Below are positions 56,522-64,000 of a stretch of DNA of 64,000 nt, piece by piece (the stretch's first letter is position 1; every line of letters starts with the position of its first letter). A program made the translations under genes and the position numbers. The notes under the pieces were generated by a model. The model was not told the DNA's origin and made no database searches. It saw nothing but the letters and a program-made list of their open reading frames with translations. The stretch spans positions 38,140-102,139 of the forward strand of contig CAMYNG010000004.1 of the NCBI GenBank assembly GCA_947259765.1, read 5' to 3'. This DNA is from an uncultured Ectothiorhodospiraceae bacterium. GTDB taxonomy: Bacteria; Pseudomonadota; Gammaproteobacteria; CAMYNG01.

Positions 56522-57124
56522 GTGTATTCTCAGTTAGTACCGATGGTTGTGGAACAGACCGCACGCGGAGAGCGTGCTTACGACATCTACTCACGGCTGC
56601 TTAAGGAGCGAGTGATTTTTCTGGTAGGCCCGGTAGAGGACCACATGGCCAATCTGGTGGTGGCGCAATTGCTGTTTCTTGAGTCGGAGAATCCGGACAA
56701 GGATATCCACCTGTACGTCAATTCCCCTGGGGGCTCGGTGACAGCAGGCTTGTCGATTTACGATACAATGCAGTTTATCAAACCGGATGTCAGCACCCTG
56801 TGCATCGGTCAGGCCGCCAGTATGGGGGCGGTGTTATTAGCGGGCGGGTCCGCTGGAAAACGTTTTGCGTTACCGCACTCGCGTACCATGATTCACCAGC
56901 CACTGGGCGGTTTTCAGGGCCAGGCGGCGGACTTCGAAATCCATGCCAAGGAAATACTTGAAGCGCGTGAGCGCCTCAACCGGATTCTCGCAAAGCATAC
57001 CAGCCAGTCGCTGGAAAAGATCCAGGAAGATACCGACCGGGATTTTTTTCTAAGCGCGGATGAGTCGGTGGAGTACGGTCTGATAGACGAAGTTCTGGCG
57101 GAGCGAAATTTACCTACGGAGTGA
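56522..57124 (+). CDS. clpP: ATP-dependent Clp protease proteolytic subunit
   Basis: I start at GTG 56522, seven bases behind AAGGAG, giving 200 residues; the track's GTG 56483 adds 13 non-conserved residues. Catalytic triad: Ser in [16 protein letters not shown], His in [14 protein letters not shown], Asp in [32 protein letters not shown] is the usual mature N-terminus, so little or no propeptide. Forms the tetradecameric chamber used by ClpX. Confidence 0.96.
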   Translation: MYSQLVPMVVEQTARGERAYDIYSRLLKERVIFLVGPVEDHMANLVVAQLLFLESENPDKDIHLYVNSPGGSVTAGLSIYDTMQFIKPDVSTLCIGQAASMGAVLLAGGSAGKRFALPHSRTMIHQPLGGFQGQAADFEIHAKEILEARERLNRILAKHTSQSLEKIQEDTDRDFFLSADESVEYGLIDEVLAERNLPTE

Positions 57125-57268
57125 GTGTTTTTTCACGATTTGAGAAAATCAAGGTACTGTTAACAGGATTTTGCTGGCAGAATGACAAATTAGTTTCAGA
57201 ACTTGATTATTTCGCGTAAAGCGTACATGGTAATAAATATGTGTAAGCAGTCGTAACGAGATTTGACG

Positions 57269-58549
57269 ATGAGCGACGACAAAAATACTGGTGGTGATAA
57301 CGGCAAGTTGCTGTACTGTTCGTTTTGCGGCAAAAGTCAGCACGAAGTCCGTAAACTCATTGCAGGGCCCTCGGTCTTTATCTGCGATGAGTGCGTGGAG
57401 TTGTGCAACGACATCATCCGCGAAGAGGTTCAGGAACAGACGGCTGCCGGTGCAGGAAACAAATTACCCGCGCCGCGAGAAATCAAGGAAATTCTTGACG
57501 AATACGTGATTGGCCAGCATCCGGCGAAAAAAGTTTTATCCGTAGCGGTCTACAATCACTATAAGCGCCTCGACACCGGCCAGAAAAAGGATGAAGTTGA
57601 GCTCGCCAAGAGCAATATCCTGCTTATTGGCCCGACCGGAAGCGGCAAGACACTCCTGGCAGAGACCCTGGCGCGTCTACTCAATGTTCCGTTTACCATT
57701 GCTGATGCGACCACCCTGACCGAGGCCGGTTATGTGGGTGAGGATGTTGAGAACATCATTCAAAAGTTATTGCAAAAATGCGATTACGATGTCGAACAGG
57801 CACAGACCGGTATCGTTTATATCGATGAAATAGACAAAATTTCACGCAAATCCGATAACCCGTCCATCACCCGTGATGTCTCAGGTGAGGGAGTTCAACA
57901 GGCCTTATTGAAACTGATCGAGGGCACCGTGGCCTCTGTACCGCCACAGGGTGGCCGCAAACATCCACAGCAAGAGTTCCTGCAGGTGGATACATCCAAC
58001 ATTCTGTTTGTCTGCGGTGGCGCGTTCGCAGGTCTCGATAAAATAATTCGTGATCGTTCAGAGAAGGGTGGCATCGGTTTCAGCGCCGAAGTGCATAGTA
58101 AGGAAACGCAAAAGAGCGTGACCGAGATTCTGCACGGCGTAGAACCGGAAGATCTGATCAAGTATGGCTTGATTCCCGAGTTCGTGGGTCGATTGCCGGT
58201 TGTTGCGACGCTCGACGAACTGGATGAGCAGGCACTTGTACAGATTTTAACCGAACCCAAGAACGCGCTTACCAAGCAGTACGGCAAGTTGTTCGAAATG
58301 GAAGGTTGTGACCTTGAGTTCCGTGAAGAAGCGTTACGCGCTGTGTCGCGAAAGGCCATGGAACGAAAAACCGGCGCGCGTGGTTTGCGCTCGATACTTG
58401 AGCAGGTGCTGCTTGATACCATGTACGAGCTACCTTCGATGGAAGGCGTCGACAAGATCGTTATCGACGAAAGCGTCATCAATGGAGATGGCGAACCCCT
58501 CGTGATTTATGAAGGCGCCGATCAGCGTGCCGCGTCTCTTGATGACTAG
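57269..58549 (+). CDS. clpX: ClpX unfoldase ATPase
   Basis: 426 residues from ATG 57269 (the track's TTG 57263 is two codons earlier). The N-terminal C4 zinc domain ([25 protein letters not shown]) recognises adaptors. AAA+ features are [20 protein letters not shown] (Walker A), [12 protein letters not shown] (Walker B), the [20 protein letters not shown] sensor region and a [10 protein letters not shown] pore loop. It delivers substrates to ClpP. Confidence 0.97.
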   Translation: MSDDKNTGGDNGKLLYCSFCGKSQHEVRKLIAGPSVFICDECVELCNDIIREEVQEQTAAGAGNKLPAPREIKEILDEYVIGQHPAKKVLSVAVYNHYKRLDTGQKKDEVELAKSNILLIGPTGSGKTLLAETLARLLNVPFTIADATTLTEAGYVGEDVENIIQKLLQKCDYDVEQAQTGIVYIDEIDKISRKSDNPSITRDVSGEGVQQALLKLIEGTVASVPPQGGRKHPQQEFLQVDTSNILFVCGGAFAGLDKIIRDRSEKGGIGFSAEVHSKETQKSVTEILHGVEPEDLIKYGLIPEFVGRLPVVATLDELDEQALVQILTEPKNALTKQYGKLFEMEGCDLEFREEALRAVSRKAMERKTGARGLRSILEQVLLDTMYELPSMEGVDKIVIDESVINGDGEPLVIYEGADQRAASLDD

Positions 58550-58682
58550 CTCTTTACGCCGTCTGGCTGCGGACACGCGTAATTCCTGATTAATCCACGT
58601 TACTTTGGGGATTGATTCTCCGCGTTTGAAGCCCTATGTTGTAAGGGACGACCCCATGTGGGGCCAGGAGTGAGAGACCACT

Positions 58683-61106
58683 ATGTCAGATGTCATTGAC
58701 GACCAGTTATCCGTAATCCCCGTCTTGCCCCTACGCGATGTAGTGGTGTATCCGCACATGGTAATACCTCTTTTCGTCGGACGGGAAAAATCCATCAAGG
58801 CGCTTGAAGCTGCGATGGAAAACGACAAGCAAATTCTACTTGTCGCACAGAAAAGTGCGGCGCAGGACGATCCGCAACCTGACGATGTTTATCGCATCGG
58901 CACTGTTTCCAGCATTCTGCAGTTGCTCAAATTGCCCGATGGCACCGTAAAGGTGCTGGTTGAGGGAAATTCCCGCGCAAAAATCGTGCACTTTGTCGGC
59001 GCCGAAGATTATTTTACCGCCCAGGTGGTTAATGTTCAGGGGAGCGATATTGAAGATCGGGAAGCGGATGTATTGTCGCGTTCGCTGACCAGCCAGTTTG
59101 ATCAATACGTTAAGCTGAACAAAAAAGTACCGCCAGAGATTCTGACCTCGCTTTCAAGCATCGATGATCCAAGTCGTCTGGTGGATACGATTGCGGCGCA
59201 TATGTCGTTAAAAATCGACGAGAAACAGAAAATCCTTGAGATACCGGATTTACGTGAGCGGTTTGAGCATTTAATGGGTTTTCTCGAATCCGAACTCGAT
59301 CTTCTACAGGTTGAGAAACGAATTCGCGGTCGTGTTAAACGCCAAATGGAGAAAAGCCAGCGCGAGTACTATCTCAACGAACAAATGAAGGCTATACAGA
59401 AAGAATTGGGCGAAATGGAAGATGCGCCTAATGAACTCGAAGAACTTGAACAAAAGATTGATAAGGCTGGCATGAGCAAGGAGGCCAAGACCAAGGCCAA
59501 AGCAGAACTAAACAAGCTTAAAATGATGTCGCCCATGTCGGCGGAAGCGACGGTGGTGCGTAATTATCTTGATTGGCTCGTCAACGTGCCGTGGAAAAAG
59601 CGTACCAAGGTGCGTCACGATCTTGCCCAGGCTGAACAGGTGTTAGAAGAGGACCACTACGGTCTTGACAAGGTCAAGGAACGCATTGTTGAGTACCTGG
59701 CGGTGCAGCAGCGAGTGAAAAAAATGAAGGGCCCGATCCTGTGTCTCGTAGGACCACCAGGTGTCGGCAAAACCTCGCTTGGCAAGTCGATAGCCCGTGC
59801 GACAAATCGTAAATTTGTGCGCATGTCCTTGGGTGGTGTGCGTGACGAAGCCGAGATACGTGGTCACAGAAGAACTTACATTGGTTCCATGCCGGGCAAA
59901 ATCGTGCAGAACCTGTCCAAGGTCGGTACACGCAACCCGCTTTTCCTACTGGATGAGATCGATAAGATGGCGATGGATTTTCGCGGCGATCCTGCCTCGG
60001 CGTTACTGGAAGTGCTCGACCCTGAGCAGAACAACACGTTTGCTGATCACTATCTTGAAGTGGATTACGATTTATCCGAAGTGATGTTCGTTTGCACGTC
60101 GAACAGCATGAATATTCCGGCACCGCTACTGGATCGCATGGAAGTCATTCGCATAGCCGGTTATACCGAAGCAGAAAAGGTCAACATCGCGCAGCGCTAT
60201 CTGATTCCGAAACAGATAAAAGCCAACGGATTGCGGGAAGATGAAATCAGTATTGAGGAAGATGCCATTACGAGCATAATTCGCTATTACACCCGCGAGG
60301 CCGGCGTGCGCAGTCTGGAGCGTGAAGCAGCGAAAATCTGCCGCAAGGTCGTAAAGGAAATTTTACTCACCGATGGTAGCGAGCCGGTTAATGTGACGGC
60401 TGAAAATATTGGCGATTATCTTGGTGTGCAACGATTCCGATTCGGCCGCGCCGAGGAAAAGGATCAAGTTGGACAAGTCACCGGTTTGGCGTGGACAGAA
60501 GTGGGCGGAGATTTACTCACGATTGAAACCGCGGTAATGACCGGTAAGGGCAAGCACAATGTTACCGGCCAGCTTGGTGATGTCATGAAAGAATCCATCC
60601 AGGCCGCGTTGTCAGTAGTACGTAGTCGTGCGGAAATGCTTGGTATCGAACCCGAAATTTTCGAAAAGAAAGACATTCATGTGCACGTTCCTGAAGGAGC
60701 CATTCCGAAAGACGGTCCGAGTGCCGGCATCGGCATGTGTACCGCACTTGTGTCAGCTTTAACGGAAACTCCGGTGAAGGCCGACGTTGCGATGACCGGT
60801 GAAATTACATTGCGTGGTGAAGTTCTACCGATCGGTGGCTTGAAAGAGAAGTTGCTGGCCGCGCATCGCGGTGGAACCAGTATCGTCATTATTCCCGAGG
60901 AAAACCGCAGGGATCTGGAAGAGATCCCGGAAAACATTCTTGAGGATTTGGATATTCGACCGGTGAAGTGGATCGACGAAGTACTGGAACTCGCATTGCA
61001 GTCCATGCCGACTTCGATAGGTTCAAAGAACGGTGACGTTAAGGTCTCGGAAAAATCGAAATCGGCCGGGAAATCCGGTGATAACAAATCAATCCGTACG
61101 CACTGA
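58683..61106 (+). CDS. lon: Lon protease
   Basis: 807 residues. The N-terminal LON domain ([20 protein letters not shown]) leads into a coiled coil and the AAA+ module ([40 protein letters not shown]). The protease domain holds the Ser/Lys dyad: Ser in [20 protein letters not shown] and Lys in [14 protein letters not shown]. It degrades misfolded and regulatory proteins. CCCCATGT, a heat-shock-type -10, occurs 30 bp upstream, but the -35 spacing is off. Confidence 0.97.
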   Translation: MSDVIDDQLSVIPVLPLRDVVVYPHMVIPLFVGREKSIKALEAAMENDKQILLVAQKSAAQDDPQPDDVYRIGTVSSILQLLKLPDGTVKVLVEGNSRAKIVHFVGAEDYFTAQVVNVQGSDIEDREADVLSRSLTSQFDQYVKLNKKVPPEILTSLSSIDDPSRLVDTIAAHMSLKIDEKQKILEIPDLRERFEHLMGFLESELDLLQVEKRIRGRVKRQMEKSQREYYLNEQMKAIQKELGEMEDAPNELEELEQKIDKAGMSKEAKTKAKAELNKLKMMSPMSAEATVVRNYLDWLVNVPWKKRTKVRHDLAQAEQVLEEDHYGLDKVKERIVEYLAVQQRVKKMKGPILCLVGPPGVGKTSLGKSIARATNRKFVRMSLGGVRDEAEIRGHRRTYIGSMPGKIVQNLSKVGTRNPLFLLDEIDKMAMDFRGDPASALLEVLDPEQNNTFADHYLEVDYDLSEVMFVCTSNSMNIPAPLLDRMEVIRIAGYTEAEKVNIAQRYLIPKQIKANGLREDEISIEEDAITSIIRYYTREAGVRSLEREAAKICRKVVKEILLTDGSEPVNVTAENIGDYLGVQRFRFGRAEEKDQVGQVTGLAWTEVGGDLLTIETAVMTGKGKHNVTGQLGDVMKESIQAALSVVRSRAEMLGIEPEIFEKKDIHVHVPEGAIPKDGPSAGIGMCTALVSALTETPVKADVAMTGEITLRGEVLPIGGLKEKLLAAHRGGTSIVIIPEENRRDLEEIPENILEDLDIRPVKWIDEVLELALQSMPTSIGSKNGDVKVSEKSKSAGKSGDNKSIRTH

Positions 61107-61153
61107 CTGCCTGTTGTCAAGGTGATTTGCCACGCGTTTCCGAAGACGGTCGC

Positions 61154-61184
61154 TTGACCTGTTTTCGGGGGGTTGGTATATAGT
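61154..61184 (+). promoter_or_regulatory. Promoter for the HU gene
   Basis: TTGACC (61154-61159), a 17-bp spacer and TATATA (61177-61182). The start point would be near 61190, upstream of the lon terminator hairpin, so HU transcripts would begin with that hairpin. Confidence 0.5.
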
Positions 61185-61209
61185 GGGAGGCTAACCAGTT
61201 TTATGACAT

Positions 61210-61236
61210 CCGCCCTTTAACGGGCGGTGTTTTCTT
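61210..61236 (+). terminator. Hairpin terminator between lon and HU
   Basis: CCGCCC, loop TTTAAC, GGGCGG, then TGTTTTCTT. It is the natural terminator of lon, but the probable HU promoter lies upstream of it. It therefore either weakens HU transcription or acts as an mRNA-stabilising leader. Confidence 0.65.
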
Positions 61237-61273
61237 AACAGTCTCCATAAATTAAAAGAAGGGGGAGAATTTA

Positions 61274-61546
61274 GTGAACAAAGCCGAACTAATTGATGCC
61301 GTTGCCGAGGGTGCAGATATTTCCAAGGCAGCTGCAACACGCGCTGTTGATACGTTTATCGATTCCATTGAAAGTTCGCTGAAATCGGGAGATCAGGTGA
61401 CACTGGTCGGATTTGGTACCTTCTCTGTACGAGACCGGGCAGCCCGGACCGGGCGAAATCCACGCACCGGTGAACCTATTGATATACCGGCGTCAAAAAT
61501 GCCCAGCTTCAAGGCTGGCAAAGCGCTTAAGGATGCCGTAAACTAG
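61274..61546 (+). CDS. hupB: DNA-binding protein HU (beta type)
   Basis: 90 residues from GTG 61274 behind [50 protein letters not shown] and the minor-groove arm [20 protein letters not shown] are the HU signatures. It bends and compacts DNA. The lon-hup order is standard, and tRNA-Val follows after 12 bp. Confidence 0.95.
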   Translation: MNKAELIDAVAEGADISKAAATRAVDTFIDSIESSLKSGDQVTLVGFGTFSVRDRAARTGRNPRTGEPIDIPASKMPSFKAGKALKDAVN

Positions 61547-61558
61547 CGCGCTTCCTTG

Positions 61559-61634
61559 GGGTGCTTAGCTCAGCTGGGAGAGCATCGCCCTTACAAGGCG
61601 AGGGTCGCAGGTTCGATCCCTGCAGCACCCACCA
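61559..61634 (+). tRNA. tRNA-Val(TAC)
   Basis: 76 nt with CCA encoded. The acceptor GGGTGCT pairs with AGCACCC; the loop CTTACAA gives TAC. It lies 12 bp behind the HU stop and is probably co-transcribed with tRNA-Asp. Confidence 0.95.
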
Positions 61635-61653
61635 TGAGCGATAACCAAGTTTT

Positions 61654-61730
61654 GGAGTGGTAGTTCAGCTGGTTAGAATACCGGCCTGTCACGCCGGGGG
61701 TCGCGGGTTCGAGTCCCGTCCACTCCGCCA
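61654..61730 (+). tRNA. tRNA-Asp(GTC)
   Basis: 77 nt with CCA encoded. The acceptor GGAGTGG pairs with CCACTCC; the loop CTGTCAC gives GTC. It is followed by an intrinsic terminator. Confidence 0.95.
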
Positions 61731-61737
61731 GGTCAGG

Positions 61738-61774
61738 TAAAAAGGGCGCGGCTTCTCAAGTCCGCCCTTTTTGT
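61738..61774 (+). terminator. Terminator after the tRNA pair
   Basis: AAAAAGGGCG, loop, CGCCCTTTTTGTTT: a GC-rich stem flanked by A and T runs, so it can work in both directions. It ends the HU-tRNA unit. Confidence 0.8.
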
Positions 61775-61824
61775 TTGCCAGGTAGCCAATATAACTTTCA
61801 AGCGACTCATTGTTCATTTAGACC

Positions 61825-63744
61825 ATGTTGCAACTTATTCGGGATAGAGCCCAAGGCATCATCGTCTGGGTTATCGTCGGCTTAATCATTGTCACCTTCG
61901 CTCTGTTTGGTCTCGGCAGTTATATGTCCGGGGCTTCGCAATCCGTTGTCGCAACAGTCAACGGTGTTGAAATTACACAGAATCAGTTCTTACGCGCTTA
62001 TCAAAATTACCAGGATAACCTGCAGCGTATGCTGGGAGAGCGTTACAACCCGGACATGTTTCCCGAAAAACAAATGAAACAAACCGTCATTGACGGGCTT
62101 GTTACCCAGGCATTGCTTGAACAGCTTTTAAACGACGACGGTTTCGCGGCCTCACCCGCGCAAATTACAGCCAGCATAACGGCCTTAGGTGCCTTTCAGG
62201 ACGAGAACGGCAAGTTTTCCAGAGAAAGATACGATGAGCTCCTTCGGCAACAGGGAATGTCGAGTGAAATGCTGGAAGCGGATATTGCAAAGGATCTGAT
62301 GACCCAGCAGTTTAACGACGGAATTTCCGCAACGGCGTTTGCTACACCGGCAGAGGTTTTGCAAATACTTCGCCTGCAAAACCAACAGCGCGATATCGGT
62401 TACCTAATGTTTGCGGCACAGCCCTTTCAGGAAGGTATCGACGTGACCGACGCGGAGATCGAAGAGGACTATAAGTCCAATTCAGCCAGGTATATGGAGC
62501 CGGAGCAAGTCAAACTCGCGTATTTGGTTCTTGATATCGGCGATCTCGCCAAACACTTTTCGGTCAGCGATGAAGAGGTTCTTGCGGCGTATCAGCAGTC
62601 GTTGCAAAGCTATACCGTCGGTACCGAAGAGCGACGCGCGCGGCACATTCTTATCAAGGTTGACGAAGAAACCAAGGACGATGCCGCAAAGAAGCAGGCG
62701 GAAGATCTACGTGCCCGAATCAGCAGTGGCGAATCGTTTGAAAAACTGGCTGGAGAATTTTCCGCGGATCCCGGTTCGGCATCCCAAGGGGGTGATCTGG
62801 GCTTTTTCGGTCGCGGGGTTATGGACGAGGCGTTCGAAGATGCTGCGTTTGGTTTGAAGCCGGGTGAACTGAGCGAGCCTGTGCGCAGCCGATTTGGTTA
62901 TCACCTGATATTGCTCGAAGAGATAAAGGCGCCAAAAATTACACCGTTCGAACAGGTGCGCGACAAGCTGCGAAAGGAACTTCAGATACAGCAGGCGGAG
63001 CAGCGTTTCTACGAAGATAGCGAAAAATTTTACAATTTAGTCTACGAAAATCCGGATTCACTGGAGCCGGCTGCGGCTGAGCTGGGTTTGGATATACAGC
63101 ATAGCGACTGGCTAACACGCTCAGGTGGCAAAGGACTTTTTTCAGCCCGAGAATTGATTGACGCGGGGTTTTCGCCTGAGGTGCTCAAGGAAGGGCGAAA
63201 TAGCGATCTAATTCAGTTGGGCGATACCAAGCTTGTCGCACTTCGCCTCAATGACCATCAGGAAGCAATACAAAAACCCCTGGAAGAGGTCAAAGATTCG
63301 ATTCGCGAACAAATACGCGTGCGCAAGGCCGCAGAGGCGGCCTTCGCTGCAGCGGAGGAAGCCCGCAAGCGTATGCAGGATGGTGAGGATCCACAAAGTA
63401 TTGCACGTGATATGGCGCAGGCAAGCTGGACCCGAATTGGTTTGACTGGCCGAACTGATTCGGGTGCGACTGTCCCCGCCGATATTCGGCAACAGGCTTT
63501 TGCCATGCCCAGGAGTTCGGACTCGGAGCCTGTATTTGAAACCGTCCGTCTCGTGCAGGGCGATGTCGCCGTAGTGGGGGTTTTTGCGGTAAGCAACAAA
63601 ACGGAGCCTACCGAAGATCAGATCAAACAAGAACAACAACGCCTTGCGACCTCAATTGGGCAGGCCGAGTACAGCCGTGTATTGCAACAATTGCGCGAGC
63701 AGGCAAAAGTTACGATTAACCTGCCGGAAGACGAAACATTTTAA
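61825..63744 (+). CDS. ppiD: Peptidyl-prolyl isomerase D (periplasmic chaperone)
   Basis: 639 residues. An N-terminal membrane anchor (IIVWVIVGLIIVTFALFGLG) is followed by a SurA-N-type chaperone domain (VNGVEITQNQFLRAYQNYQ, MKQTVIDGLVTQALLEQLL). A parvulin domain (about 265-365) has RRARHILIKVDEETKDDAAK, LAGEFSADPGSASQGGDLGF and a FGYHLILLEE end. A second, degenerate parvulin-like region follows. It assists outer-membrane protein folding near the translocon. lon-hup-ppiD is canonical. Confidence 0.95.
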   Translation: MLQLIRDRAQGIIVWVIVGLIIVTFALFGLGSYMSGASQSVVATVNGVEITQNQFLRAYQNYQDNLQRMLGERYNPDMFPEKQMKQTVIDGLVTQALLEQLLNDDGFAASPAQITASITALGAFQDENGKFSRERYDELLRQQGMSSEMLEADIAKDLMTQQFNDGISATAFATPAEVLQILRLQNQQRDIGYLMFAAQPFQEGIDVTDAEIEEDYKSNSARYMEPEQVKLAYLVLDIGDLAKHFSVSDEEVLAAYQQSLQSYTVGTEERRARHILIKVDEETKDDAAKKQAEDLRARISSGESFEKLAGEFSADPGSASQGGDLGFFGRGVMDEAFEDAAFGLKPGELSEPVRSRFGYHLILLEEIKAPKITPFEQVRDKLRKELQIQQAEQRFYEDSEKFYNLVYENPDSLEPAAAELGLDIQHSDWLTRSGGKGLFSARELIDAGFSPEVLKEGRNSDLIQLGDTKLVALRLNDHQEAIQKPLEEVKDSIREQIRVRKAAEAAFAAAEEARKRMQDGEDPQSIARDMAQASWTRIGLTGRTDSGATVPADIRQQAFAMPRSSDSEPVFETVRLVQGDVAVVGVFAVSNKTEPTEDQIKQEQQRLATSIGQAEYSRVLQQLREQAKVTINLPEDETF

Positions 63745-63785
63745 CTTAACGGCAGAGGCTGCAGTGTAAATCCCGTCGGTACCCG

Positions 63786-64000
63786 ATGACTCGTTTACAA
63801 CTCCATTGGCAAATTCTTATCGCGCTTGTACTGGCAGTGCTTGTGGGGTGGGTTACTGACGAAACGACCCGTCTGTTTGGTGTTCGTGTCTATCCTTTTT
63901 TCGAGTTCTTCGGCACGCTTTTTCTCAATGCATTGAAGATGGTGATCGTGCCATTGGTGGTCTCATCCATCATTATTGGTATTGCCGGCGTCGGTAATAC
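63786..64000 (+). CDS. DAACS-family dicarboxylate/amino-acid symporter (5' end)
   Basis: The frame from ATG 63786 runs off the right edge, so the ORF track misses it. LHWQILIALVLAVLVGWV is the first span, and LNALKMVIVPLVVSSIIIGI is the TM2 signature of Na+/H+-glutamate/dicarboxylate symporters (GltP/DctA group). Only 71 residues are visible, so the substrate cannot be inferred. Confidence 0.8.
   Translation, partial: MTRLQLHWQILIALVLAVLVGWVTDETTRLFGVRVYPFFEFFGTLFLNALKMVIVPLVVSSIIIGIAGVGN

Overview
The window looks like chromosomal DNA from a free-living gammaproteobacterium of moderate GC. The evidence is gene order: leuCDB-asd-fimV-truA-trpF-trpB-trpA-accD-folC-(SPOR)-cvpA-purF-metZ and tig-clpP-clpX-lon-hup-tRNA-ppiD are both gammaproteobacterial arrangements. 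FimV, LpxH and a flagellar FliK-type protein indicate a polar-flagellated, LPS-bearing cell. Genus cannot be assigned from sequence alone.

Layout. 1-2.2 kb: the 5' part of a fliK-type gene running off the left edge (minus strand, absent from the ORF track because it is open-ended) and a GYF/pentapeptide-repeat membrane protein. 2.3-5.6 kb: an AT-richer accessory stretch of small co-oriented genes, several broken, with two good integron attC sites and no integrase in view (a CALIN-type cassette cluster). 5.7-8.8 kb: further accessory genes (CDF transporter, DUF3291, GNAT, HAD) ending in an odd regulatory unit: a sigma70-type promoter, a 22-codon ORF with tandem Trp codons, an intrinsic terminator, then a SnoaL-like gene. 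8.8-16.9 kb: methyltransferase, HIT and VOC proteins, a periplasmic-binding-protein/GGDEF-EAL pair, a SulP transporter and a GNAT. 16.9-19.6 kb: the three-gene AMMECR1/Memo/radical-SAM set. 19.8-24.4 kb: mog, prmB, aroC, an MFS carrier and small genes. 24.6-30.3 kb: divergent LysR regulator and leuC-leuD-leuB-asd, with a 195-bp multi-hairpin palindromic repeat between leuC and leuD. 30.8-44.1 kb: fimV and the tryptophan/fatty-acid/folate/purine/methionine genes. 44.2-46.4 kb: a minimal mercury module (merA, MerR operator, merR). 46.6-54.0 kb: NUDIX, DUF455, a lipoprotein, lpxH, two cyclophilins, cysS, a secreted unknown and folD. 54.2-64 kb: a five-tRNA cluster, tig-clpP-clpX-lon-hup, two more tRNAs, ppiD and the 5' end of a DAACS symporter.

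The core genes form two functional themes. One is amino-acid biosynthesis from aspartate, chorismate and branched-chain precursors (asd, metZ, leuBCD, aroC, trpABF). The other is protein folding and turnover (tig, clpPX, lon, ppiA, ppiB, ppiD). The most unusual sequence is non-coding: the Trp-codon leader with its flanking direct repeats, the composite leuC-leuD repeat, the attC sites and the variable repeats in the tRNA spacers. Coordinates and motifs were read by eye; family names come from motif recognition, not from database searches.
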